Shown here piece by piece: positions 17,801 through 25,900 of a stretch of DNA of 44,502 nt (positions within the stretch are counted from its first letter, which is position 1; the number at the start of each line of letters is the position of its first letter). Both the position numbers and the translations under genes were made by a program. A model generated the notes under the pieces. That model ran no database searches. It was not told the DNA's origin and saw only the letters and a program-made list of their open reading frames with translations. The stretch lies in NCBI GenBank assembly GCA_017942025.1, contig JAGAVH010000002.1, positions 1 through 44,502 of the forward strand, given 5' to 3'. The DNA is from Ruminiclostridium sp. Lineage in GTDB: Bacteria > Bacillota > Clostridia > Oscillospirales > Ruminococcaceae.

Positions 17801-17972
17801 TATGAGGCTTGCCGTTTGCAGTCGGTGGGCCGTCATAGAAGGTGTAGGTGTTATCCTCGCTTCTTGCGTTCATACTTGTTCTGAATATATCGTTGTCATA
17901 CCAGAACTGTTCTGTCTGTTTTTCTCTCTCCACGAAGTTAGGAGAGGTAGGTACTTTTTCGTAAAGTGACAT
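14823..17972 (-). CDS. ileS: Isoleucyl-tRNA synthetase, long (type 2-like) form
   Basis: Encodes 1,049 residues. It charges tRNA-Ile and edits misactivated valine in the CP1 domain. HIGH is in GKPHIGHVLTR near residue 57, and the second signature is an intact GQKMSKSKGN. WNTYAFYVLYAN and the helical anticodon-binding region follow. The length (about 100 residues more than the E. coli-type enzyme), the early CWFDSGSMPFAQ segment and the VEVMD-like C-terminal domain fit the eukaryote-like type 2 IleRS clade, whose members are often naturally tolerant of mupirocin. The gene is controlled by an isoleucine T-box and heads an operon with an anchored protein and a DMT transporter. Confidence 0.94.
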   Translation of the reverse strand: MSLYEKVPTSPNFVEREKQTEQFWYDNDIFRTSMNARSEDNTYTFYDGPPTANGKPHIGHVLTRVIKDMIPRYRTMKGAYVPRKAGWDTHGLPVELEVEKLLGLDGKEQIEKYGLDPFITKCKESVWKYKGMWEDFSRTVGFWADMDEPYVTYDNNFIESEWWALKQIWDKGLLYKGFKIVPYCPRCGTPLSSHEVAQGYKDVKERSAVVRFKVKDEDAYILAWTTTPWTLPSNVALCVNPDESYVKVKTADGYTYYLAEALSDAILGGDKPTAPFEIVEKYIGKDLEYKEYEPLFDYAIDICKKQNKKAYFVTCDNYVTLTDGTGVVHIAPAFGEDDAKVGRNYDLPFVQLVNGKGEMTEETDYAGVFCKKADPMVLKDLDAKGLLFDAPKFEHSYPHCWRCDTPLIYYARESWFIKMTAVREDLIRNNETINWIPESVGKNRFGDWLQNVQDWGLSRNRYWGTPLNIWECECGHRHAIGSIEELKSMSDNCPDDIELHRPYIDAVTIKCPHCGKQMTRVPEVIDCWFDSGSMPFAQHHYPFENQDLFEKQFPADFISEAVDQTRGWFYSLLAISTLLFNKSPYKNVIVLGLVLDGEGQKMSKSKGNAVDPFESLATHGADAIRWYFYTNSAPWLPNRFHAKAVNEGQRKYISTLWNTYAFYVLYANIDSFDATKYKLEPEKLSVMDKWLLSKLNTVVGEVDNNLANYRIPEAARALQDFVDEMSNWYVRRSRERFWSKELTQDKINAYMTLYTALVTIAKTSAPMTPFVCDDIYRNLVCSLDKNAPISVHLCDFPEVCEALVDKELEEEMETVLTIVTNGRAARNAANIKNRQPIANIMVKGEKTLQPMFADIVKDELNIKAISFVEDTDEFTSYSFKPQLKTLGAKFGKKIGEVRNALAEVDGTKAMAEIRKSGVMTLTLSDGDVMIAEEDLLIEEKQKEGYAVVTDRGYTVVLDTTLTPELIEEGFVREIVSKIQSMRKDAGFEVMDHITIYCDGNDKVAEILTRNSAEISDDTLAENIVTGSVDGYNAEWDINGEKVTLGVKKI

Positions 17973-18022
17973 TGCTTTACCTCCTGAAAATTTGTCCGAT
18001 TGTTTTCCTTTGCATTATCCGG

Positions 18023-18262
18023 AAAAATAAAAAGTCCTTATCCGTAAAAGGATAAGGACATAACTGTCTTTATAACCACCTGTTACGACATTCCATCAAA
18101 TGCGTTCCCTGTAACGGAGGAAGTCCGTCCCGTTCTACTCTCGTGAGATTTCGGCGGGAGGCTACAAAGTGATTTTCGGTAAATGCTTACATAACATCGG
18201 ACTCACACCATCTCCGACTCGCTGGGGCGTCAGGCATTCCTACTCTCTTTGTCACAGCCTTT
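18023..18262 (-). promoter_or_regulatory. T-box riboswitch, isoleucine (ATC specifier)
   Basis: On the minus strand the leader starts with a Stem I base AGGCT/AGCCT and CAAAG/CTTTG, an AGAGTAG S-turn-like segment and the conserved apical GGTGTGAG. A specifier loop with ATC lies at 18171-18173 (context GAAAATCAC). The antiterminator core AACAGGTGGTTATA contains TGGT, which pairs with A73-CCA of tRNA-Ile. The leader ends with a strong terminator: a 10-base stem GTCCTTATCC/GGATAAGGAC (18034-18059) and T-rich tail. Uncharged tRNA-Ile should stabilise the antiterminator and allow ileS transcription. Confidence 0.88.
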
Positions 18263-18275
18263 CATATATATTGTT

Positions 18276-18304
18276 ATTATACTATATAAGAATTAAAATG
18301 TCAA
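18276..18304 (-). promoter_or_regulatory. Promoter of the ileS operon
   Basis: A consensus minus-strand promoter: TTGACA (18299-18304), 17 bases, TATAAT (18276-18281), directly before the T-box. Confidence 0.92.
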
Positions 18305-18344
18305 TAAAAAAATCAGGCAAAAATTCTGAAATTTCAAAAAACTA

Positions 18345-18373
18345 TTGACAAATCACGAAAATTGTGATATTAT
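18345..18373 (+). promoter_or_regulatory. Promoter of the trpB2 T-box operon
   Basis: TTGACA (18345-18350), 17 bases, TATTAT (18368-18373). It diverges from the ileS promoter, with the two -35 boxes only 40 bases apart. Confidence 0.9.
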
Positions 18374-18394
18374 CATAGCATAATAAACAAAACC

Positions 18395-18643
18395 GATGAG
18401 TGAGAGTAGTAACACTTGTCCCTGTATGACAGAGAGCCGTATATATGGTGCGATTACGGTGATACATACATCTGCGAATGGACTCACGAGGGCAAACCGA
18501 AAGATTATGTCTATCTATTAGGGGCGACGTTCACCTACGTTACAGGTCGCACATATGATGGTATGTGTAGCGAGTGGCAGTTTATCTGCAATTTGGGTGG
18601 TACCGCAGGATTATCTCTTGTCCCAAAGGGGCAGGAGTTTTTT
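18395..18643 (+). promoter_or_regulatory. T-box riboswitch, tryptophan (TGG specifier)
   Basis: Stem I is closed by GTGAG (18400-18404) and CTCAC (18483-18487), with the AGAGTAGTAA S-turn segment. The specifier loop GAATGGA puts TGG (Trp) at 18479-18481. The canonical T-box TGGGTGGTACCGCA lies at 18594-18607. A perfect 10-base terminator stem follows (18615-18624 and 18628-18637) with six T. It precedes a tryptophan synthase gene, which fits the specifier. One oddity: the TGGT bulge would pair best with a discriminator A, whereas bacterial tRNA-Trp usually has G73, leaving a G-U pair. Confidence 0.92.
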
Positions 18644-18700
18644 GTTTATTAGAAAATAAAACCCTTAAATAAAAACTTACGAAAGGAAAAGGTGACCATT

Positions 18701-20071
18701 ATGGCAAACAAGGAAATCCCCTACAAAATTTATCTTGAAGAAAGCGAGCTTCCCCGTCAGTGGTATAACGTAAGAGCAGATATGAAGAATAAGCCTGCTC
18801 CTCTTCTTAACCCCAAGACCTTACAGCCCTGCACGTTAGAAGAATTAAGCGAAGTGTTCTGCACAGAGCTTGCACGTCAGGAGCTTGACGACACAACTCC
18901 CTATATCGACATCCCCGATGAAATCATTGACTTTTACAAGATGTACAGACCTGCTCCTCTGACAAGAGCATATTGTCTGGAAAAGGCGCTGGGTACTCCT
19001 GCAAAGATTTACTACAAGTTCGAGGGTAACAACACCTCGGGCAGTCACAAGCTGAACAGCGCAATAGCTCAGGCTTATTACGCAAAGCAGCAGGGACTGA
19101 AGGGTGTTACCACAGAAACAGGTGCAGGTCAGTGGGGTACAGCCTTATCAATGGCTTGTGCTTATCTGGGACTTGACTGTAAGGTATTCATGGTAAAATG
19201 CTCCTACGAACAGAAGCCCTTCAGAAGAGAGGTTATGAGAACCTACGGCGCTAACGTAACTCCTTCTCCCTCTATGCTTACAGAAGTCGGCAGAAAGATA
19301 AACGAGCAGTTCCCCGGTACCAACGGCTCTCTCGGTTGCGCTATCTCCGAGGCGGTAGAAGCGGCAAGCAATATGGAAGGCTACAGATACGTTTTAGGCT
19401 CTGTATTATCCCAGGTACTCTTACATCAGACAGTTATCGGTCTTGAGGCTCAGGCGGCATTCAGAAAGTATGACGAAAAGCCTGACATCATTATCGGTTG
19501 TGCAGGCGGCGGCTCCAACCTCGGCGGTCTTATCTCTCCCTTTATGGGCGAAAAGTTAAGAGGCGAGGCAGATTACGAATTCATCGCAGTTGAACCCTCC
19601 TCCTGTCCTTCTCTCACAAGAGGTATCTATGCATACGACTACTGCGATACAGGTGCAGTTTGTCCCTTACAGAAGATGTACACCTTAGGCTCTACCTTTA
19701 TGCCTGCATCCAGCCACGCAGGCGGTCTGCGTTACCACGGCATGAGCAGTGTTCTCTCCCAGCTTTATGATGACGGTCTTATGACTGCCCGTTCCGTAAA
19801 GCAGACAGAGGTATTTGAGGCGGCTCAGCAGTTTGCAAGAGTTGAGGGTATTCTCCCTGCCCCCGAAAGTAGTCACGCAATCAAGGTTGCAATGGACGAA
19901 GCTCTCAAGTGCAAGGAAACAGGCGAAGAAAAGACTATCCTCTTCGGTCTTACAGGTACTGGTTATTTCGATATGTACGCATACCAGAAGTTCAACGACG
20001 GCGTTATGGATGATTACATTCCTACTGATGAAGAAATCAAGGAAGCTATCGACAGAATGCCCAAAATCTGA
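18701..20071 (+). CDS. trpB: Tryptophan synthase beta-like PLP enzyme (TrpB2)
   Basis: Encodes 456 residues. It catalyses the PLP-dependent joining of indole and serine to make tryptophan. The length, the N-terminal extension before RPAPLTRAYCLEKAL, and the block KFEGNNTSGSHKLNSA (Lys is the PLP-binding residue), TETGAGQWGTALS and GCAGGGSNLGGL place it in the TrpB2 clade rather than TrpB1. TrpB2 often works without TrpA. No trpA or other trp gene is adjacent, which suggests use in indole salvage. The ATG at 18701 is preferred over the in-frame GTG at 18692, which overlaps the AGGAAAAGG ribosome binding site. Expression is governed by the Trp T-box just upstream. Confidence 0.92.
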   Translation: MANKEIPYKIYLEESELPRQWYNVRADMKNKPAPLLNPKTLQPCTLEELSEVFCTELARQELDDTTPYIDIPDEIIDFYKMYRPAPLTRAYCLEKALGTPAKIYYKFEGNNTSGSHKLNSAIAQAYYAKQQGLKGVTTETGAGQWGTALSMACAYLGLDCKVFMVKCSYEQKPFRREVMRTYGANVTPSPSMLTEVGRKINEQFPGTNGSLGCAISEAVEAASNMEGYRYVLGSVLSQVLLHQTVIGLEAQAAFRKYDEKPDIIIGCAGGGSNLGGLISPFMGEKLRGEADYEFIAVEPSSCPSLTRGIYAYDYCDTGAVCPLQKMYTLGSTFMPASSHAGGLRYHGMSSVLSQLYDDGLMTARSVKQTEVFEAAQQFARVEGILPAPESSHAIKVAMDEALKCKETGEEKTILFGLTGTGYFDMYAYQKFNDGVMDDYIPTDEEIKEAIDRMPKI

Positions 20072-20091
20072 AAATAAAATAACTTAAAACA

Positions 20092-20127
20092 AAAAGCTCC
20101 CTCGGAAATCCATCCGATGGAGCTTTT
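20092..20127 (+). terminator. Terminator after trpB2
   Basis: AAAAGCTCC pairs with GGAGCTTTT, with an inner CGG/CCG pairing. The 3' arm ends in TTTT. Confidence 0.82.
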
Positions 20128-20240
20128 CGTATTGGGGAAATATATGAAATCGAGGAGTGCTTTTTTATATAGCTTCTTGCTATGGTTATAGTATATACTG
20201 CTTTTGTTAACTGAACAATAACAATATAAATTTTTTTATA

Positions 20241-20272
20241 AAAAAAGACGGTTTATAAAAACCGTCTTTTGT
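20241..20272 (-). terminator. Terminator of folT-proC
   Basis: AAAAGACGGTTT and AACCGTCTTTT form a long stem. On the minus strand it ends in a run of T that continues into AT-rich sequence, just after the proC stop. It may also work on the plus strand. The stretch 20,128-20,240 shows nothing else clear. Confidence 0.8.
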
Positions 20273-20279
20273 TTATCTA

Positions 20280-21077
20280 TTATTCTCCTGCTAATTCATA
20301 GGCTCTCTTTGTACATGCCTTACAGCAGTTGTCTACAGTCTTTGTAAGCTCGCCTTCGTAGAGCTTTTCAAGTCCTGCTATTGTTGTGCCGCCGGGGGAG
20401 GATACCTGCTTTATAAGCTCGTCTACCGTCATACCCGAATCGGTAAGCATCTTTGCTGAGCCTACAAGGGACTGGGCGAAAAGCTCCATAGCAGCATCAT
20501 CAGATATTCCTACAGACTTTGCATAATCCACAAAGCCCTTTGCGAAAAGATAGATAAAGGCAGGGGAGCTACCGTTTATTGCGATTATTTCCTTCATCTT
20601 GTCGATGGGAACCTCTACTGCAATGCCACAGCTTGCGATAACGGATTTTGCTACCTCAAATTCGCTGTCAGATACATTTTCAGCTCTTGAAACAGCACTT
20701 GAGCCAAGTCCTAACATCATAGGAGTGTTGGGCATAACAAGAACTACCTTTGCATCCTTGATAGTGCGGTTTCTGATAAAGGCTTCTGAAATACCTGCAC
20801 AGATAGAAATAATAACCTTATCGGGTGTTATTTCATCCTTTATTGTTTCGAGTACGGAGGGGAGTATCTGGGGTTTTACTGCAAGAAGAATATAATCGCA
20901 GGTGCTCACAAGCTCCTTTTCGTCCTTGCAGGCGGTAACGCCGTACTGTGCTAACGACGACAGCTTTTCTGCATCCTTTTCATATGCGTATATACTTATA
21001 TCTGTCTTCTTGGCTGAAAGACCTCTTATAATAGCGCCACCCATATTTCCGGCGCCTAAAAATCCGAGTTTTGTCAT
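20280..21077 (-). CDS. proC: Pyrroline-5-carboxylate reductase
   Basis: Encodes 265 residues, the usual ProC length. It reduces 1-pyrroline-5-carboxylate to proline with NAD(P)H in the cytoplasm. The N-terminal dinucleotide-binding motif GFLGAGNMGGAIIRG, the VMPNTPMMLGLGSSA block and the C-terminal signature QVSSPGGTTIAGL are all present. An AAAGGAAA site precedes the ATG. The gene follows folT by 12 bases, so its transcript should start upstream of the THF riboswitch, tying a proline gene to folate status. Confidence 0.95.
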   Translation of the reverse strand: MTKLGFLGAGNMGGAIIRGLSAKKTDISIYAYEKDAEKLSSLAQYGVTACKDEKELVSTCDYILLAVKPQILPSVLETIKDEITPDKVIISICAGISEAFIRNRTIKDAKVVLVMPNTPMMLGLGSSAVSRAENVSDSEFEVAKSVIASCGIAVEVPIDKMKEIIAINGSSPAFIYLFAKGFVDYAKSVGISDDAAMELFAQSLVGSAKMLTDSGMTVDELIKQVSSPGGTTIAGLEKLYEGELTKTVDNCCKACTKRAYELAGE

Positions 21078-21089
21078 AATATTTTTCCT

Positions 21090-21677
21090 TTATGCACGAT
21101 TTGTTTTTACTGCTAATTTATTGTAGGCAATTTTTACGGGGATAAGCACCGCCATCATCAGCGGTACGCTTACTGCAAAGCTTATGACGTTTGTCAGCAC
21201 TCTTGCGCCGATAAGGGCAATTATGCTGTCGCCTACGATAAAGCCGTAGCTGTATAACGCCCAGGTGTTGAGCACAAGATTGCACACAAGACACACTATA
21301 GCTCTGGCGATTGTGATTTTTATAAGCTGGTGACGTGTCTTTTCGGGCTTTAAATTATAAAGCACCAGTCCGTATATCATTCCTTCAAGTCCTGTTATAA
21401 GCATAAGCCAGGGGAGAAATGCACCGATAGGGTTTATAAGATATCCGATGATATCCACAAGTACACCTGCAAAAAAGCCGACCGTAGGACCGAAAAGAAT
21501 GCCTAACAGGGCAAGGGGCAGGCAGGCGAAGTTTATCTTTATAAAGTCGCCTATTCTGATTGAGCCGAAGCCGTCAAGTACCACCGCTACAGCAAGGAAC
21601 ACACCTACAACCGCAATGCAGCGGATGCTTTTAAGCTCCATAGCTGATTTTTTAAAGCTGTTAATAAAATAAGCCAT
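21090..21677 (-). CDS. folT: Folate ECF transporter S component (FolT-like)
   Basis: Encodes 195 residues with about six membrane helices. The pattern RCIAVVGVFLAVAVVLDGF, then IGDFIKINFACLPLALLGILFGP and GFFAGVLVDIIGYLI matches ECF-type S components that capture vitamins and pair with an EcfAA'T module encoded elsewhere. Folate specificity is inferred from sequence resemblance and from the THF riboswitch directly upstream. The start at 21677 is set by a GGAGGT site at 21682-21687; the longer in-frame reading runs into the riboswitch. It is co-transcribed with proC. Confidence 0.9.
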   Translation of the reverse strand: MAYFINSFKKSAMELKSIRCIAVVGVFLAVAVVLDGFGSIRIGDFIKINFACLPLALLGILFGPTVGFFAGVLVDIIGYLINPIGAFLPWLMLITGLEGMIYGLVLYNLKPEKTRHQLIKITIARAIVCLVCNLVLNTWALYSYGFIVGDSIIALIGARVLTNVISFAVSVPLMMAVLIPVKIAYNKLAVKTNRA

Positions 21678-21759
21678 ATTTACCTCCTTAAAATAAAGCT
21701 GATGCTGATAAACGCAATCGCATAATCCGAAGATAAATATGGCAATTATCTCATATATG

Positions 21760-21865
21760 CAACAGCGAGATGCGGAATAATGCACCGCCACCGATTCTAC
21801 GATGTTCGTCCGAAGGGCAACTCCCCGTCCCTTTGGCACTTAACGCGCATTTTCCTACTCTGTCG
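21760..21865 (-). promoter_or_regulatory. Tetrahydrofolate (THF) riboswitch
   Basis: Minus-strand RNA. P1 is CGACAG (21860-21865) with CTGTTG (21760-21765). Conserved blocks appear in order: AGAGTAGG, ATGCGCGTTAAGTGCC, GGGACGGGGAGTTGCC, GGACGAA, GGCGGTGCAT and CCGCATCTCGC, as in the Firmicute folT/folE THF class. No terminator follows; the 80-base stretch to the GGAGGT site suggests control of translation. The element begins about 40 bases after the pfkA stop, so it may be reached by pfkA read-through or by a promoter I could not identify. Confidence 0.9.
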
Positions 21866-21905
21866 ATTGATAGCAGAGTTTTAAACTCTAAAATTTATTA
21901 CAAAA

Positions 21906-22865
21906 TCAGAAGCTGATTTCGTTTGCAATTTCGTACAGCTTATGTTCAAACTGTTTCTTCATCTTGAGCGCTTCCTGAATATCGTAGTCTACTACCTGAT
22001 TATCCTTGAAGCCTACAACACGGTTGCCGATGCCCTTTTCAAGAAGCTCTACTGCGTAGTGACCAAGCTGGCTTGCCGCTACTCTGTCTCTTAATGTGGG
22101 ACTACCGCCTCTCTGTACGTGACCTAAGATAGTAGCACGTGCTTCGATACCTGTTTCCTGCTCGATTTCCTTTGCAATCTGTTCGGAGTTGCCGATACCT
22201 TCAGCTACAACGATGATGAAGTGGTGCTTACCGTTCTTCTTGCCTGCAAGAATCTTCTGGATAACATCGTTCATTGTGTAGGGCTCTTCCTTTGTGATGA
22301 TGTAGGTAGCGCCTACTGCGATACCTGCATTAAGAGCAATATAACCTGCATTTCTGCCCATTACTTCAACAACAGAGCATCTGTCGTGGGACTGAGCTGT
22401 ATCACGGAGCTTGTCAACCATTTCTACAACAGTATTCATAGCTGTATCATAACCGATTGTGTATTCTGTCATAGAGATATCGTTGTCAATAGTACCGGGA
22501 ACACCTACTGCTAAAATACCCTTTGCGGATAAGTCAGCCGCACCTCTGAAGGAGCCGTCGCCGCCGACTACAACAAGACCTTCGATACCGTTTTCGATAC
22601 AAGTCTTCTTCGCCTTTTCAACGCCCTCGTCATATCTGAATTCAGCGCATCTTGCTGTGCAGAGCATTGTACCGCCTCTCTGAATGATATCAGAGACGCT
22701 TCTTGCATCCATAGGGATAAGGTCGCCGTTGATAAGACCGTTGTAGCCTCTTACAACACCTACAACCTCCATGCCTCTTGCAATGGCTGTTCTTACAACA
22801 GAACGGATAACGGCGTTCATACCGGGAGCGTCGCCGCCGCTTGTCAATATAGCTATTTTCTTCAT
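21906..22865 (-). CDS. pfkA: ATP-dependent 6-phosphofructokinase
   Basis: Encodes 319 residues, the standard bacterial PfkA length. It phosphorylates fructose 6-phosphate to fructose 1,6-bisphosphate, the committing step of glycolysis. ATP-binding GGDAPGMNAVIR is at the N-terminus. VVGGDGSFRGA and the catalytic GTIDNDI block follow, then VEVMGRNAGYIAL. It is downstream of dnaE but has its own promoter. An AAAGGATG site precedes the start. A weak hairpin AAATCAG/CTGATTT overlaps the stop codon and is followed by a T-rich run; it may reduce read-through into the THF riboswitch. Confidence 0.96.
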   Translation of the reverse strand: MKKIAILTSGGDAPGMNAVIRSVVRTAIARGMEVVGVVRGYNGLINGDLIPMDARSVSDIIQRGGTMLCTARCAEFRYDEGVEKAKKTCIENGIEGLVVVGGDGSFRGAADLSAKGILAVGVPGTIDNDISMTEYTIGYDTAMNTVVEMVDKLRDTAQSHDRCSVVEVMGRNAGYIALNAGIAVGATYIITKEEPYTMNDVIQKILAGKKNGKHHFIIVVAEGIGNSEQIAKEIEQETGIEARATILGHVQRGGSPTLRDRVAASQLGHYAVELLEKGIGNRVVGFKDNQVVDYDIQEALKMKKQFEHKLYEIANEISF

Positions 22866-22883
22866 AATATAACATCCTTTCGT

Positions 22884-22951
22884 GAGGGTAAAACCCTCTA
22901 AATGATTATTTACACATAATCTAGTTTACTCCAAAATTGCCTTTAAGTCAA
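22884..22951 (-). promoter_or_regulatory. pfkA promoter and leader hairpin
   Basis: On the minus strand, TTGACT (22946-22951), 17 bases, TAAACT (22923-22928). The leader contains a small hairpin GAGGGT/ACCCTC (22884-22898) just before the ribosome binding site. Confidence 0.78.
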
Positions 22952-22984
22952 GGGGAAAACGGTAAATCTTTGGTTAAAAGCACT

Positions 22985-25900
22985 TTATTTGATTATTATG
23001 TTACTATTTCCACAAATTTCAGTGATTTTTTGTATAAAATTATCAGAAAGAAAAACATTTTTTGACAATGGCACACTGACCGTTTCTCTTGTATCCTCAA
23101 AGCATACCTTGACAGGACTGTTTCCGGGGTTTTCGCTGAGGATTTTTTTGATTTCAGGAAGCTTTTCGTCATTCCTGCTGCTTACCTTTATATAGAGTGT
23201 TGAGGGCTTTTTGTAAGCTTTTTCCTCAGGCATTTCGCTGTCGTTTTTAATGGCGCTGATATTGTTTATAAATACAACCGGCTCCTTTTCTTCATCACAG
23301 GAAACAACGCAGTCAAAGAGCATAACCTCGCCATCCTTTAGAAGAGGTACAAGCGACTCATAGTTTTTAGGAAATATAAGCGCCTCTATTTCTCCGCTGA
23401 CATCCTCTAAAACAGCAAAGCCCATTGTTCTGCCCTGCTTTGTGATATGTTCTCTTTTAGATACGATCATTGCCGCAAGCTTTATTTTCTGACCGTTCGT
23501 TCCGTCATTTAAAACAGAAGCAATGTGGACAGCCTTGTGCTGTCTTGCAGATTTTCTGTAGCTGTCGGTGGGATGTCCTGAGATGAATATGCCGAGTACC
23601 TCCTTCTCCATTATCAGAAGCTGTTGAGTAGGGTATTCATCACAGTGGGGGATTTCATACGGCTTGTTGAAATCCGATTCGCCGTCACCAAAGGCTCCGA
23701 ATAAATCCAGCTGACCGTCTATATCACGGTTGCCTGCAAGAGTGTCCAGCAGTGAGTCGTAGGACAACAGCATTTCCTTGCGGTTGGCGTCCAGATTATC
23801 AAGAGCGCCGCTTTTGATAAGCGCTTCTATTGCCTTGCGGTTTACTATCCTTCCGTTAGTCCTCTTGCAGAAGTCGTAGAAGCTTGTAAAGGGCTTTTCT
23901 TTCCGCTGTTCTATGATAATATCTATCATATTCATGCCCATTGATTTTATACCCAGCAGTCCGAAACGGATTCCCTTTTCTTCTACCGAGAAGCCGGCCT
24001 TGCTTTTGTTGACGTCGGGGGGCAGGAGAGAGAGTCCCTGACTTGTCAGGTCTTCTATATATTCAGCGGTTTTACTGCCGCTACCGATGACGCTTGTTAA
24101 AAGCGCTACCATATACTCTTTGTAATGATGGCATCTTAAATAGGCTGTCTGGTAGGCTACCACAGAGTAAGCGGCGGCGTGGGACTTGTTGAAGGCGTAG
24201 GAGGCAAAGCTTGACATATCGTCAAATATCTCGTTGGCGGTTTTTTCGTCGGCACCGTTACTCACAGCACCGGCTACGAATATCTCTCTTTCCTTTATCA
24301 TTTCCGCCTGTTTTTTCTTTGCCATTGCACGTCTTACTATATCCGCTCTTCCGTAGGAATAGCCTGCAAGCCTTCTGCATATAGTCATTACCTGCTCCTG
24401 ATAAACAATACAGCCGTAGGTAACGTCAAGTATCTCTTTTAAAACGGGATGCTTATAGTGTATTTTTTCGGGGTGCTGGCGGTTATAGATATATTTCGGG
24501 ATAGAGTCCATAGGACCAGGGCGGTAAAGGGATAATGCGGCGGTCAGGTCCTCTATGCTTTGTGGCTTCAGCCTTGATAAAAGACTGGTCATACCCGCAC
24601 TTTCAAACTGGAATATTCCGAGAGTGCCACCCTTTGACATCATCTCGTATACCTGTTTATCATCTAAAGGAATATTATTTATATCAAAGTTTATATCCCG
24701 CTTTTTTATCAGCTTACAGCAGTCGTCGATTACCGTAAGGTTTCGCAGGGCGAGAAAGTCCATTTTCAGTAGTCCGAGGCGTTCAAGAGTCCCCATAGTG
24801 TACTGGGTTACTGTTTCATCACCGTTTTTATATAGCGGAACATACTCGCTGACAGGCTCTCTTGTAATAACTATACCTGCCGCATGGACGGAGGTGTTAC
24901 GTGGCATACCCTCAATCTTCATAGCGGTATCGATAAGCCTTGCCACCTCGTCATCGGTATCACACAGCTTTTTCAGCTCTTTGTCTGTGGTAATGGCATA
25001 TTCTAAAGAAGCGGAAGAGGATATCAGCTTTGCAATACTGTCAACCTTGCTGTAGGGCATACCCATTACCCTTCCTGCGTCCCTTACAGCTGCTCTTGCG
25101 GCAAGAGTACCGAAGGTGATTATCTGTGCTACTCTGTCACGTCCGTACTTTCTTATTACGTAGTCAATGACTTCCTGCCGTCTTATATAGCAGAAGTCGA
25201 TATCAAAGTCGGGCATACTTACTCTTTCAGGATTTAAAAATCTTTCAAAGAGCAGATTATATTTTATCGGATCGATATCGGTTATTTTAAGACAGTAGGC
25301 GCAGACGCTTCCCGCACCTGAGCCACGTCCCGGACCTACGGGGATGTTGTTTCTTCTTGCATAGGCGATAAAGTCCGCAACTATCAGAAAATAGTCTACA
25401 TAGCCCATCTTTTTTATAACCGACATTTCGTATTTTACATGGTCAATTATTTCTTTGTCGGGACTGTTTCCGTAACGTTCGAAAAGTCCCTTTTTTATTT
25501 CGTTTTTAAAAAAATCGTCGTTGTTGTCATATCCCTCTGCCTTGAAATAGGGTAGTACCGTCTGTCCGTAGGTAAAGGTAACATTGCATTTGTCTGCAAT
25601 TTCTGCTGTGTTCGCTATAGCGGATGGTGGGAATAGCTGTGCCATTTCAGCTTCTGATTTCAGATAGAATTCCTCTGTCGGAAAGTGCAGGGCGTTTTCG
25701 TCGGACAGGGTAGTGCCTGTCTGTATGCAGGTCAGTACCTTCTGCACAAAGCTGTCGGATTTTTCAATATAGTGGGCGTCATTTGTGGCAACTACGGGAG
25801 TATTTGTATCCTTTGCAAGCCTCAGCAGGTAGGGAAGTATCCGCTTTTCTTCTTCAATGCCGTGATCCTGAAGCTCTATATAATAATCCTCGCCGAATAT

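Noticed and set aside
18416-18652. Plus-strand open frame of 78 codons before trpB
   Set aside because: It is entirely inside the tryptophan T-box: Stem I, specifier TGG, the GGGTGGTACCGC core and terminator occupy the same bases. There is no ribosome binding site.
21678-21839. N-terminal extension of the folate S component
   Set aside because: The extension is read from the THF riboswitch and expression platform. The real start has a GGAGGT site at 21682-21687.
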